Origin: Medicago truncatula
Lineage: Eukaryota > Streptophyta > Magnoliopsida > Fabales > Fabaceae
NCBI RefSeq assembly: GCF_003473485.1
Contig: NC_053046.1
Span: 29,899,332 to 29,963,331, forward strand
Direction: 5' to 3'
Length of the DNA: 64,000 nucleotides
The notes beneath the pieces were generated by a model. The model worked only from the letters and a program-made list of their open reading frames with translations, did no database searches and was not told the origin of the DNA. Shown here in pieces: positions 42,560-53,557 of this stretch. The stretch's first letter is position 1; the number at the start of each line of letters is the position of its first letter. Both the position numbers and the translations under genes were made by a program.

Positions 42560-45276
42560 TTGGAAATAAAAATTAACATATGACAAACCAATCACTTGTC
42601 AAATTCGAAAAGAGTGCACACAATCCCTTAAACAATGAAAGTAGTTTCCTCGAAATATAAACATCTCGAACAAATATTAGAAAGAAGCATGTTTCTATGG
42701 TTGAGCATAGAAAGAGTAGGGATGAGGTGATGAACATCTCGAACTGGAAGGTTAACAAAAATGCTTAAAGAATTTAACTCACGAAAATGTATTTAAAGCG
42801 AAAAAAATTCGGAAGGCCTAATGTGAGACCTAAAAAATATGGGGGCATAAACCCTTATTTTAAAGGCAACCCCTTCAGACTTGCTAATGTAATACTATTA
42901 TTCTTTACCTTCAAATAAGTTATGTTATGTTTTTAACGAATATTTTCTTTGACAAAAGGAATATTGTCATTTATGATTGATGTGTCATTAATTAAAAAAT
43001 CATTCAATATATCAAAGAATGTGTTTTAATACATAAAAGAAAATTTTCATTTTAAAAAATATAATAAAAAGCAACTTATACCCCGTACATAAGATGAATT
43101 CCAAAACTAATTAGTACATTTTAAACTTTTTAATTTTGTTTGTATCTGTGAGATGTGATAATCGAATTTGAGACTACACTTCTTAAAAAAAAAAAAAACG
43201 AGACTACACTTAGCACACTATGTTAACTCTTCTATCTCAGTTCTCAACCAGCAGCCAACTTTATATCTCTAATTTTTTTCATTTTATAACCTTTTTAATT
43301 TCCCTTATAAAACTCCTTTTTATAATTATATATTACTTCTTTCAAATAAAAAGATAAAGTACTTTTATCAAAAAAAAAGTGGGCGTTTAGTAAGCATAAC
43401 GACTAATATGCAAAATAGAATTATGGGAATTTTCTTTGACATGAATATAAAGTTGTTACCTGTCGGGGCCTGATAATTTTTTCTTTTTTAAATTTTTGGG
43501 GTAGAGTTTGGCCAGAAAATATGAAGTGGTTAACTTGTTTAAGTAGTATTTTTTTTGAAGTGTGTTATTTAAACAATTATTTGTACTATAATTTATGAAA
43601 CAACCATAAATTTATAAAGAAAAGTAAATATTGATACGAAAATCAAAATAATATAGAGAAAAAATAAAAACATAATATAAATATGAGAGATAAAATTGTG
43701 ATAAATTGATTGTATAAATATCGTTTCTCTGTTTATTTTTTCTTCCTTTCATACTTATGTTAAATAACAGGTTATTTTAAAGGTTAATGATTGATAGACA
43801 ACTTTTTTCACCCCTTAACACACTTACATATATGTGGTATCTTTTTGTTGTTGTATTAGACACATAAAAATGACATGTGAATGAGGGTGAAATTAACTCA
43901 TACCAATTAATAAGTGTGGTATTTATCATGACTCTATTTGAAATGCTCACAATATAATATCAGTAGTAATTCTTTGTTTCTCTATTTCAAAGTTACACAC
44001 TAAGAAGATTTTATAACATTGGTATTAATTCTAGATGTCTTAGAAAAAAACAAATTATTAATTCTCTATAAAGAAAATTGGTATCAAGTCACTAGGGCCA
44101 TTTAAAAAAAAAAAAAAAAAAAAATCGATCACTAGGGGCCAATTAAATTTGAGGACCACATTTGAATTTTAAACTAAATATTTTTCTTCTGCGATCAGAC
44201 CAAATAAACAGTAGTTAAAAAGGATGATTCCCAGAAGTTAAGCGGTTAATAAACGTTCAAATCATAATTTCAAAGAATTGGCACCGAAAGAAGAAAAGTT
44301 CTTGCTTAGGTCAGTACTTCAAACATTGAAATTTCTTCAAATTGAGTGACCAATGAAAGAAACGGTTTCAATGGGGCATGAGGGGTCTCCTCCAAGACCA
44401 AAACAAAAACAAAAAAAGAAAATACTTGTTTGAAAATTTTCCAAGTGGCATAGACCAAAAGACTAAGTCTACGCTTCCACACCCCACCTCATATTCCTAT
44501 TAATTTTGTTTAACCAAAAATAATTATTCACATTACTTTTTAGTATCCATAAAATATGGTTACTTCCCTCAAAAAAAAAAAAAAAGGTTACTTGTCCATA
44601 TATAAATGGTCGATAAGTATCGGAGATAGTGTTAAAAAGATAATGTTCGTAACATTTCTTTCAATGCTAAGTGATATACTTTTTTCTAAAATTTTATGTT
44701 GAGTTTTCGTGAAGGTCGATTATGTTCTTCATTTTAAAAAATGAAAGTGTTTTTCTGTGCGCTAGCATTTATAAGACAAATTTAACAAAAACAAATTAAA
44801 TTCACTAAATAATAATTTAATATGAAAAAGTAAATGTAACATTTGAAATCGTCCAAAATTTTCTTTTTCTTTCATTTGTGGTGGCTTAACCTATTATCTT
44901 ATTTGAGTATTCATTTGTAATGAGGTGGTTTTTCACCTTTTTCTTAGTTTCTTATTTTTGTGATGTAAACCGATACTCTTTTTGCTGTTTTTTTGACACT
45001 TCTTATGCTGAAATTTCCAAATTTCATTTTAGCTTCTTAAAAAATTAAGGTATAAACGGAAGAATTTTGGAGTAATTGCATTAATTTTTAGAATAAAAAT
45101 TAGAACTCAAAACCACTAATTGACCCGAAAGAGACCTATATCATTTCATTAAAATATTTTTGCATTATTAAAAACGCAATTGCTTCCTCTAATAGTAGCT
45201 TATATATGTCTCACATTATATAGACAGAACCAACGTAGAAGCATACCAAGAAACTTTGCACTTTCTTAACAACCCC
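42560..45276. other. AT-rich intergenic region
   Basis: No gene or complete transposon recognised. It contains A runs at 43186, 44106 and 44570. The short frames have no features. The last few hundred bases are the WRKY55-like upstream region. Confidence 0.4.
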
Positions 45277-45286
45277 TTTATATATT
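45120..45286 (+). promoter_or_regulatory. WRKY55-like promoter elements
   Basis: A TATATAT box lies at about 45279-45285, so transcription would begin near 45310. That is after the ATG at 45297 and supports starting translation at 45345. A W-box core TTGACC (45120-45125) lies about 190 bases upstream, compatible with control by WRKY factors, but such short words are common by chance. Confidence 0.4.
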
Positions 45287-45344
45287 TTCAAAGATTGTGT
45301 TCAAATTTATAGTAAACCAAACAAATCCTAAACTTCCCGAAGCC

Positions 45345-48300
45345 ATGGAAGAGGTCATGAATTTCATCATGCGTGCTTTTGAATTAGCAAAAAATCTTGA
45401 ACTAGAACTACCTAACATAACCAACCACCCTGAAATGCTATTCTCATCCATTGATGAAGTAGAAAAAGCATTTAATGCTGCCAAAGAAAGAGTAATGATG
45501 ATGTTGTCCTCACAACATGACACAACAACAACAACAAAACCTTCTAATTCCTTTGCTCAAATTCCGTCTCATGATGTTTTCATGCAAAAAACTCAACATG
45601 CTCAAATTGGTGGAAGTGGAAGTGCAATTTCAATGCATGCACATTCAATGGATCAATTGCTTCTAATTCAACACCCTTTTGATGTGAGTGTTCTACTTGA
45701 GAATAAGATGATAAGTGGTGGTGGTGATGTTCACTTGTTAAGGTCTAGAGGAACTTTGAGGATTGGTGAAATGGGTGGTGGGAGGGATGTGGAAGGTTTA
45801 GATAGATCAAAAGGGATAGAAGGAGATCAAATGCAAGGAATAGAAACACCACCTTCAAGACCAAAAAAATGGTATGTCTATAATACATTTATGTGTTCTT
45901 ACAATTTATGTTATTGAATCAAAGTCTTTGAATTGATTGAAATGAAACATCTTGAACAACACAGAGATTATTTCAAAGGTATTGAATTTAGGTGTTGAAG
46001 TTGATTGAATTTATCTAGTTTCAATGTTTTTCACATAATTTTTTTTTCCTTTAGAATAGTTATAGTATTGCTTAATGTTTCTACGTTGTTTTTCAAACGT
46101 CGGGTAATTTAGATATGAGAAATGTTAACAAGTGTTTTTAGGGCATTGGTTAAGAGCACATGAATAAAAATATTATATTGGAAAATAGTGAAAAATGATA
46201 AATTTGACTTTTTAAAAGTTAAAAATTTATTGAATTCAATGCAAAGTTATCAATTTTGGTATCCTTAACAAGTGCCATGTCATGGCACTTGTTAGCAAAA
46301 TCCAATATTTGAGTTTTAGTTTTAGTTTATGGTTATAGGTGCCTTGCTAATTGGGCAACTAGATTACAAAATTGCGTTAAGATGTGACATATGTGACCTT
46401 AATTTTAGTCGAATTGCAATCATAGATACATAAATAATCTTGATGTTGTGTCTATGTCGCAGCCACGACCTAATTTTCAACCTTGATGTATATATGTGAT
46501 TGAAAGTACTAGCTAGCTTATGATGAGAACAAATCTTTTCCGTAAGATTTTTACTAGAGGGAGTCCATGATGAAAATTTTCACCACGCTTAGGATTTTCA
46601 CATTATAAAACTTTTAATCAAATCCTAAGAATCTTTTTCGTAGGATTTTCACTAGAGAGAGTCCATGATGAAAATCCTCACCCTACTTAGAATTTTCGCA
46701 TTATAAAACTTTTAATCAAATCCTACGAATCTTTTCTGTAGGATTTTCACAAGAGGGGGTCCAGAATACTAGGGCAAACATTGAGTCATCTAAAAATGGA
46801 GATAGAAATGAGGTTAACTTGGCCTCACAATGTGTGTGTGATTGAATCTAGGTGCCTTGCTAATAGGGTAACTAGTTTATGAAGATGGTGAAGATAGAGC
46901 TTGTCCTGTTTTTGTCACAATTGTAGATTGCTTACACATTAGCCGCCACAAACAATAATTGAAAGAAAGAAAACAAAAGTGAAATGCTTTTGAGGTATTG
47001 AAAACTTTAGTTTAGGATGATCCGTACATTATTATTGGTGTGTTTGTAAAGAGAAAGGAAACTGACACAAAATGGAGAATAGAATTTTCCATGGTCTTTC
47101 TTAGTAATTAGGCAATAAGTCATCATGGATATTTCCTCATCAATCACACAAGACAGCTGTGTTAGTTTACAGCTACAGTCAAAGAGACATTTAGGTACAA
47201 AGAGACATTTTCTCTAACAATAAAAAAGATTGATTAAATATTTATTTTTTGGTGTTTGCTGTTTAGTGTAGGTCTAAGAACTAGGTATATGGTCTTGTGA
47301 TCATGCAAGACTAGATCCCCTTAAACATATTGAATTAAAAGTTCTTATAAATTATAATCAAATTTATAAACATTTCATGCACAAAAATAAACTTATTGAA
47401 ATTGTATCTCACTAGTTAATTATTTTAATGGATTATATGCTATCATATATCACATTACTAGAAAACGTTGTCAACGTTTCCGTTAGCTTAACTCAGTTGG
47501 TAAGGACAATGTATAATATATAAAAGGTATGAAGTTGGAATCCCGGACACCACAAAAAAAAGGAAAAAAATTATAGACAATGAATATGAAGATGATTTTA
47601 AAATTAACATACATTTCTAACACTTAGCGGCATCATTAATTCACTTTATAGGAATTTTTTTTATATAATAGTATTTATGTGTTCATGTATGTAAATGGAT
47701 CGTCAATATTCTATTAAGGGCTTAATATCCCTTCGTAAGGGCTAATTGACCCTAAGGCGCGACCTATTTCCTATAAACTCGTCACCGCCTCCATGAGCTT
47801 CTAGAATCATCTAGAGTGTGTTTTGTATAAGAAACATGACTTAGGGCCTAAGTCACGGAGATACAAGCCAAACAAGAACTATAAATACACACCTTAAAAA
47901 CATTCTCAAGATATGACTTAAACAGATTAAATCCTAGTTTTATAGATTGTACTCTCTGCAAGTACGGTAAAGTTAAATACAAGATATGTCTCCCTGTAGC
48001 TTTTAGAGCAAAGCTTCAATTGAATGTCCGAATTTATTGAATAGTAACTTGTTATGCCAGTCCACAATCAATGTCCGAACATAATAGTTTGACACAATTA
48101 TTAGGAAGTTAATGTGGTATAATTAAATTATTAGATTGGTCAATTTTTTACACAAAATTATTAAGTAGCTAGGTTAATTGATCATTTTCCTATATGTGTG
48201 TGACACATTGACCTAATTTGTTGTGCCTTCACATGCATTGGTAGCAGCAGGAAGAATGATTTGGAGAAGAGAACAGAGATGTATCCAGCACCTCAGATTG

Positions 48301-49862
48301 GAAACACTGAAATGCCACCAGAAGATGGCTTTACTTGGAGAAAATATGGCCAAAAAGAAATACTTGGCCGCAAGCACCCAAGGTAAATTAACAATAATTA
48401 CATAGAATTGAACTTTACTTCCTCCGTTCTTATATCTAAGCACCCTTTTATTAGAGATAAATGGTGCTTATATATCAGGACAGAGGGAGTATAAATATAG
48501 GGTAATAATTTCCATAAAGAGTTTGAAAGTTTCAATTCTAAGACAAATTCGTCTTTCATTATACACCATCCAGAAAACCTTATACCTTTCTTCTAAGAAT
48601 ATTTCTTGGTCATGTTGAAAATTCAGTAGGACAATAAGTGTGCACTATGAATTGACTCATTCACACACCATAACAAGACAAGTTGACTATTTACATTAAT
48701 GCATGCATAAGAGACAACTAGTCCCTTTTACATCACAACTATCATTAAAAAAAGAAAATACTAAGGGTGTGTTTGTTTCAAGTTTACCAAATTTATTTTT
48801 AGGAATAACATTCCTTGGAATATAAAGATAGGAATTTTATTCCAAGGAATTTAGGAAAAATATGTTTGGTTAGCTTTATAATATTCCTAGGAACCATACA
48901 AATAGGGATTATAATAGGTAAACTATTTATGAATTTATTCCCATCTCCATGGGAACTTTATTCCCACCCTTTTCCTTGGGAAATTTTTTCTATTCTCAGA
49001 AACATTTTATACCGGGAATAAAATTTAGTAAACTTGTAACAAACATAGGCATATACATTCCAATCATTTTATTCCCGGGAATCAACAATTATAACTTGAA
49101 ACAAACACACCCTAATTATAGGAATAAATTCATCACGTTTATTTTGCCTTGATTACTTGTTAAATATTTCTTTTGGTTTTTTTAATAATTGATTAGCATT
49201 AAAAAAAAAAATCTAAAACGGCTACAAATATAATTTTCAATAATTGATATTCTTCAAAAAAAATTATTTTTCATTATAGTAAGCAAACACTTAAGAGATT
49301 ATGTTTATTTTAAAATATCTAAAGATTAGGTTATAAATTATTTAATATCAAACTGATTTTATTATATAATTTGGCTAGTTATTAATGATTATTCATTTTA
49401 TTATCTCCTTCCTAATTTGTTGGCTAATGTGAAATATTTATATTCTTTATCAGAAGTTACTATAGGTGCACACACCAAAAATTATATTTGTGTCCAGCCA
49501 AGAAGCAAGTGCAAAGACTTGATGAAAACCCTAACATAGTTGAAGTAACATATAGAGGTGAACACATTTGTCACAAATCCTTAACAGCACCATCATCATA
49601 TCCACCACCACCAAACCTACTTGTCAACATTAGTACCATTGAGACTGCCATTTCTTCCCAAGGGTGGCCACCTGTGGTGAACCACGACCTCAGGGACGGA
49701 GACGGTAGTGGTGGACCCTCTAATTCAAGATTCGGCATTGATTATCCGGTGGCCGATATGGCGGATGTAATGTTCAACTCGGGTAGTAGCAGTGGCAATA
49801 GTATGGAATCACTCTTTTATATAACTGAAGATAAAGGTGAACCTGATGAGGAGAAACACTGA
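45345..49862 (+). CDS. WRKY transcription factor, group III (WRKY55-like)
   Basis: Nuclear DNA-binding regulator of W-box promoters, probably in defence or senescence by family. Exons 45345-45871, 48251-48382 and 49454-49862 give 355 codons plus the stop; the exon 2 start is ambiguous in steps of three bases (see findings). The N-terminus (MEEVMNFIMRAFELAKNLEL) is the amphipathic helix typical of group III. The WRKY domain reads WRKYGQKEILG at about 205-215, and the zinc site is C-x7-C-x23-H-x-C (CTHQKLYLC ... HIC), which defines group III. The exon break after PR in the domain is the usual group III position. The C-terminus is acidic and Ser/Gly-rich, a plausible activation region. Intron 1 (2.4 kb) and intron 2 (1.1 kb) are swollen by repeats. 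The WRKY55 label rests on wording and neighbourhood. Confidence 0.93.
46125..46310. mobile_element. MITE-like palindrome in WRKY55-like intron 1
   Basis: The left arm tgttaacaagtgtttttagg and the right arm ttaacaagtgccatgtcatg with cacttgttagc form a hairpin-capable segment related to the MITE at 21283-21458. Confidence 0.45.
46535..46755. repeat. Tandem repeat with ~98-bp period
   Basis: gagtccatgatgaaaat occurs at 46561 and 46659, and cattataaaacttttaatca near 46601 and 46699; a third partial unit ends with gtaggattttcac near 46745. It lies in WRKY55-like intron 1. Confidence 0.8.
47482..47570 (+). repeat. tRNA-derived SINE copy
   Basis: Plus orientation: gttagcttaactcagttggt (A box) then aagttggaatcccggacacc (decayed B box) and an A-rich tail. 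It lies in WRKY55-like intron 1. Confidence 0.65.
48418..48489. mobile_element. Stowaway-like MITE in WRKY55-like intron 2
   Basis: 72 bp between TA dinucleotides, with ends CTTCCTCCGTTCTTATAT and, reversed, CTCCCTCTGTCCTGATAT. This is the classic Stowaway (Tc1/mariner MITE) end sequence. It starts only about 35 bases after the exon 2 donor site. Confidence 0.8.
48765..49112. mobile_element. Tourist-like (PIF/Harbinger) MITE in WRKY55-like intron 2
   Basis: 348 bp flanked by the 3-bp duplication TAA (48762-48764 and 49113-49115). Inverted ends are GGGTGTGTTTGTTTCAAGTT and an exact match at the right when reversed. The interior is rich in ggaataaaattcc-type words. A related but damaged end (ccttgaaacaaacacccc) is at about 58518. 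Confidence 0.85.
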
Positions 49863-50299
49863 ACAATATATAAAGTAATTCATTTTCTGTTGAAGTTATT
49901 TTCCAACGATTTTCTCATTTTGCAACATAACTAGCTAGTTGATATATGGCATGCTTCATGTTTATTATTATGTAATGCAAGTTTAATTTTGTAGCTGATG
50001 CATAGAAGAGAGAAATTATGTAAGTAATTCGAATTCATAATTGTTTCCCCTTGTGTAATATTTGCAATTTCATAGAATAAAACTTAGTTTTGTTTTAAAT
50101 TGCAATCTGCAACCGCAATTGCGGAAGCAATGTAAAGATTTCGAGGACTCTACAATATACTTTTGACCGCATCGGCCACATTTTCCTGCATTATAAAATT
50201 TTGCAGCATAACTGCATCCGCAATTTACAACCATGATGTGTATATGATGAAGTAGGATGAACTTCTCTTTTTGGTTTGGTTTGGTTGTACTTGTCTTAA

Positions 50300-50683
50300 A
50301 TGGATTCTTGTATCAGAAGTCTAACTAAAAGTGGAGTTGAACGACATATTTTGTTGCTTGTTGGTGTATTTTTTCGAAACAATAAAGTCCATAGGATCAA
50401 CACACCACTCATAGCAAAAACAATGCTTCCTATTAGACCTAACCCTAAATCATTTTCAAGACTCTACCTTTGCAGAGCTTAACCAACTTTGAAACCTGTG
50501 ATTCAGGTTCGAAAATAACTTTCCATTTCTTCCGGTCCAAATTGACAAAATCACCAAATGTCAAGTAAGAGTAAACTCCTTTCCAAATATTAGAGAACCC
50601 GCCATAAGATATTGATGAAGAAATACTAGCATTTATAAACGAGTTCGTCTCATAAAAGAGTGTGTCGACAAGTAATAATCTAG

Positions 50684-50729
<46 letters not shown>

Positions 50730-50798
50730 AAAACTACCATTTTCAACACTTTTAGGTTTAACTATTCTTTCCAAAAATACCCTTAATTTAAAATACAA
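50300..50798 (-). pseudogene. Unrecognised gene fragment
   Basis: The minus-strand frame ending at 50445 contains SISYGGFSNIWKGVYSYLTF and KKWKVIFEPESQVSKLVKL. After a frame change, the next open stretch (50458-50300) reads GLGLIGSIVFAMSGVLILWT, a strong membrane helix, then RKNTPTSNK. The text looks protein-like rather than random, but I cannot place the family. The first codons come from a (TA)n run and are meaningless. Confidence 0.3.
50677..50726. repeat. (TA)n microsatellite
   Basis: About 45 bp of uninterrupted TA. The Tyr/Ile runs in overlapping frames are artefacts. Confidence 0.9.
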
Positions 50799-50879
50799 AT
50801 AACAAATACGATAAGAATAAATTTAATTTAAATAATAAAACATATGTAACAAACGTGAGCAAAAAATAATGTTAAAGAT

Positions 50880-50968
50880 TGGAATTTTTTTGTGGTGTCC
50901 GTGATTCGAACCCCGGACCTTACATTTATTATGCATTGTCTTTACCAACTGAGCTAAACTCACGGGAC
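50880..50968 (-). repeat. tRNA-derived SINE copy
   Basis: Minus strand: gtcccgtgagtttagctcag (A box) to ggtccggggttcgaatcacg (B box), then an A-rich end. It is flanked by aaagattgga and aaagattgaa. The neighbouring text gtgagcaaaa-aatgttaaagattg is itself repeated at 51018-51046. Confidence 0.75.
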
Positions 50969-51059
50969 AAAAAAGATTGAACTTTAAATCCTCTAAAAAA
51001 AATATTAGTAACAACCGTGAGCAAAACAAAATGTTAAAGATTGAACTTTAAATCCTCAA

Positions 51060-52270
51060 AATAAAAGATCATGACTCAAAATATTTTAGAAAAAGATTTA
51101 TTTATTTTTTGTCAGGTAGAAAAAATATAAAAAATAATAATTTGTTAGCACCATATTAAATATTAATAAGTAGGGTTCTCACGGTTCATAGTTCGTTCCC
51201 GTATTGTTTAGTTTTTCTCAACCTCTCTCATCCCTCTATATCAGAATTAACCTGTAAGTTTTTTTCTTTTTCTTTCATGTTACAACTAATCAAAGTCGAT
51301 TAATTTTATGGATTATTTAACTTTGCTGGTTTATAAGTGATTATGATTCAAATTGTTTACAAATGATTTTATGGATTATTTGACTTTGCTGGTTTATAAT
51401 TGCTTATACTAACTATGATAGCGTGACTTCTTTTTTTTTTTTTTTTTTTTATATAAAGAGAACCATGTTCTTTTTAATTATTAAGTAAATCATTATTTGT
51501 TTAATAAAGGCAATATGCGGTCCTTTAAGTTTAATGTTTGTTTAATAAATAGACCATGTTCTTTTTAATCACTATTTGTAGCACTAAACGAAAACTTTAG
51601 TAAATTAGGCCTAGATCATGTGATAATTCTAATATTCTTAGGTTGTACACCTTCACTGAGTTCGAACTTAGGATCTCACTGGTGTGTGTGTGTCAATTTC
51701 AGATGTATCACGTCATCTATTGAGAAAAAATGGAATTTTAAACTTTTATAGGGACCACAAACAGATTTTAAACGTTTATATTCTAAAAAAAATCGATTAA
51801 ACATTTGCGCAACTTGGAAAAATTAAAATTTATGTTCGGTTGGTTAGAAATTCTAAAATTAAATTGTGTATTTTTTGTGGAAATTAAATCATGTATTAAA
51901 CTTTGAAAGGAAATGCATTTAATCCTATTGACTTATGAATTGATAGATAGCAATTGTATCATGTGTGTGTAACGTGTTACATACCAACAAAAGTAAAAAA
52001 AAAAAATACAGTTGTTTGAAGGTGTCATTGTTGCACATTTGCAATGTTAAGTAGGAGAATATATATAGGAAAGCTAGGAAATCATAACTAATAACAAACT
52101 AAATGCCACCTCAAATATATAAATATTGTTATACTAGTTTTTTTTTTTTACTAAAAATATGGTTGTAGTTTGTTTTCTCATATATTTGGATTCTTTACAT
52201 CGTCATGCATATGCAAATAACACAACTATTAAGCTTATCTATGTTGTTGGTTGTCACAAATGAATAAAGG
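51060..52270. other. Intergenic DNA upstream of the CHX gene
   Basis: No gene seen. It contains a near-repeat (ggattatttaactttgctgg at about 51311 and ggattatttgactttgctgg at 51373), a T run at 51431, and a fragment of the ggtcctttaagttt Mutator-type repeat at 51521. Confidence 0.4.
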
Positions 52271-52274
52271 TCAA

Positions 52275-52283
52275 TATATATAG
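52275..52283 (+). promoter_or_regulatory. TATA box of the CHX gene
   Basis: TATATATAG, about 55 bases upstream of the start codon at 52335, fits a short leader. Confidence 0.4.
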
Positions 52284-52334
52284 AAGAGACCACCACAATA
52301 TTTACATAATTAAAACTCACATATCAGAGGAAGA

Positions 52335-52895
52335 ATGAATCATAGAAAAATGGAGGAATTAATTAAGAAGATTGACACACCTCCTCCTGCATGTTTTGAT
52401 GTGAGTGTGATAAATTCCAATCAAATATGGAAAACTGGCAATGTTATGAAAACTGGGATCCCCCCTATTGCCGCAACAATTGTGATGGTCGTATTTTTTT
52501 CCCATCTTTTATTCTTTATCTATAAACCCCTTCATCAACCTCGCATCATTTCACATATCACTGTAAGTATATAAATTTATGATTTATTTTATTTGTAGTA
52601 ATAAATTTTTATTTTTGACTCAATAAGTAGTATTAGTTCATTCCCAGAAAAAGTTGTATTAACTTTTTTTGTAGGTGATGATAAAAATTTATTTATAATA
52701 AATTGATTTTATAAAATTAATTTTGATCAATATTAAAATGAATTAAAAATTATTTATATTTAGTTATGTTCACGTAAAATTAAAATTAATAGAATTTTTT
52801 TCACTTGTAATAACTTGAGTATATAAAATGATTTGGATGTAAAATTGATTTTAGTTACAACGAGTTTTACAGATACCTACCTACATGACACACAC

Positions 52896-52954
<59 letters not shown>

Positions 52955-53511
52955 AAATTCATCTCGAGCTTCTTTAATTTTAATATTTGTATTAGATTAG
53001 TCCTTTAAGGTTTTGTCAAGTTGAAATTGGTCTTTTATGTTAGTAATAGTGTATATCGTTACTCTTCTATTAAGTTGTCATTTAAAAACAAGCATATGTG
53101 TCCATTAACTTGCTATATACATTTCTCACATAAAATTTTTGGCATTACTAAAGAATGATAGTTCTCCTTAATGTCATCATATGCATCGTTATTTGATTCC
53201 TTAGTCTTCGACTCTGATGATTTACATTCTTCATTTGAGCCTTTTATTTTTCTCCTTATTTTTCCCTAATTCTTACGGACACATGATTTTCTATAAACGG
53301 AGACTCGCTGGAAGGGTGGCGATGCACAATATTAGTGATATAAAAGACTAATTTGAAACTAAAAAATTAAAATGATTGACCTGTAACAAACATTAAACTT
53401 AAAGGACCGCATGATGAATTTCACCACTAATCTAATAAAGTGACACAATGATTAAATGTTTTTTTCTTCATAGATCTAACCTTTTTTTCATACAAACACA
53501 ATGATTGGATG

Positions 53512-53557
<46 letters not shown>

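Noticed and set aside
45297..45344. Upstream in-frame ATG of the WRKY55-like gene
   Set aside because: It lies only about 15 bases past the TATA box, before the likely transcript start, and group III proteins begin with the MEE... helix found at 45345.
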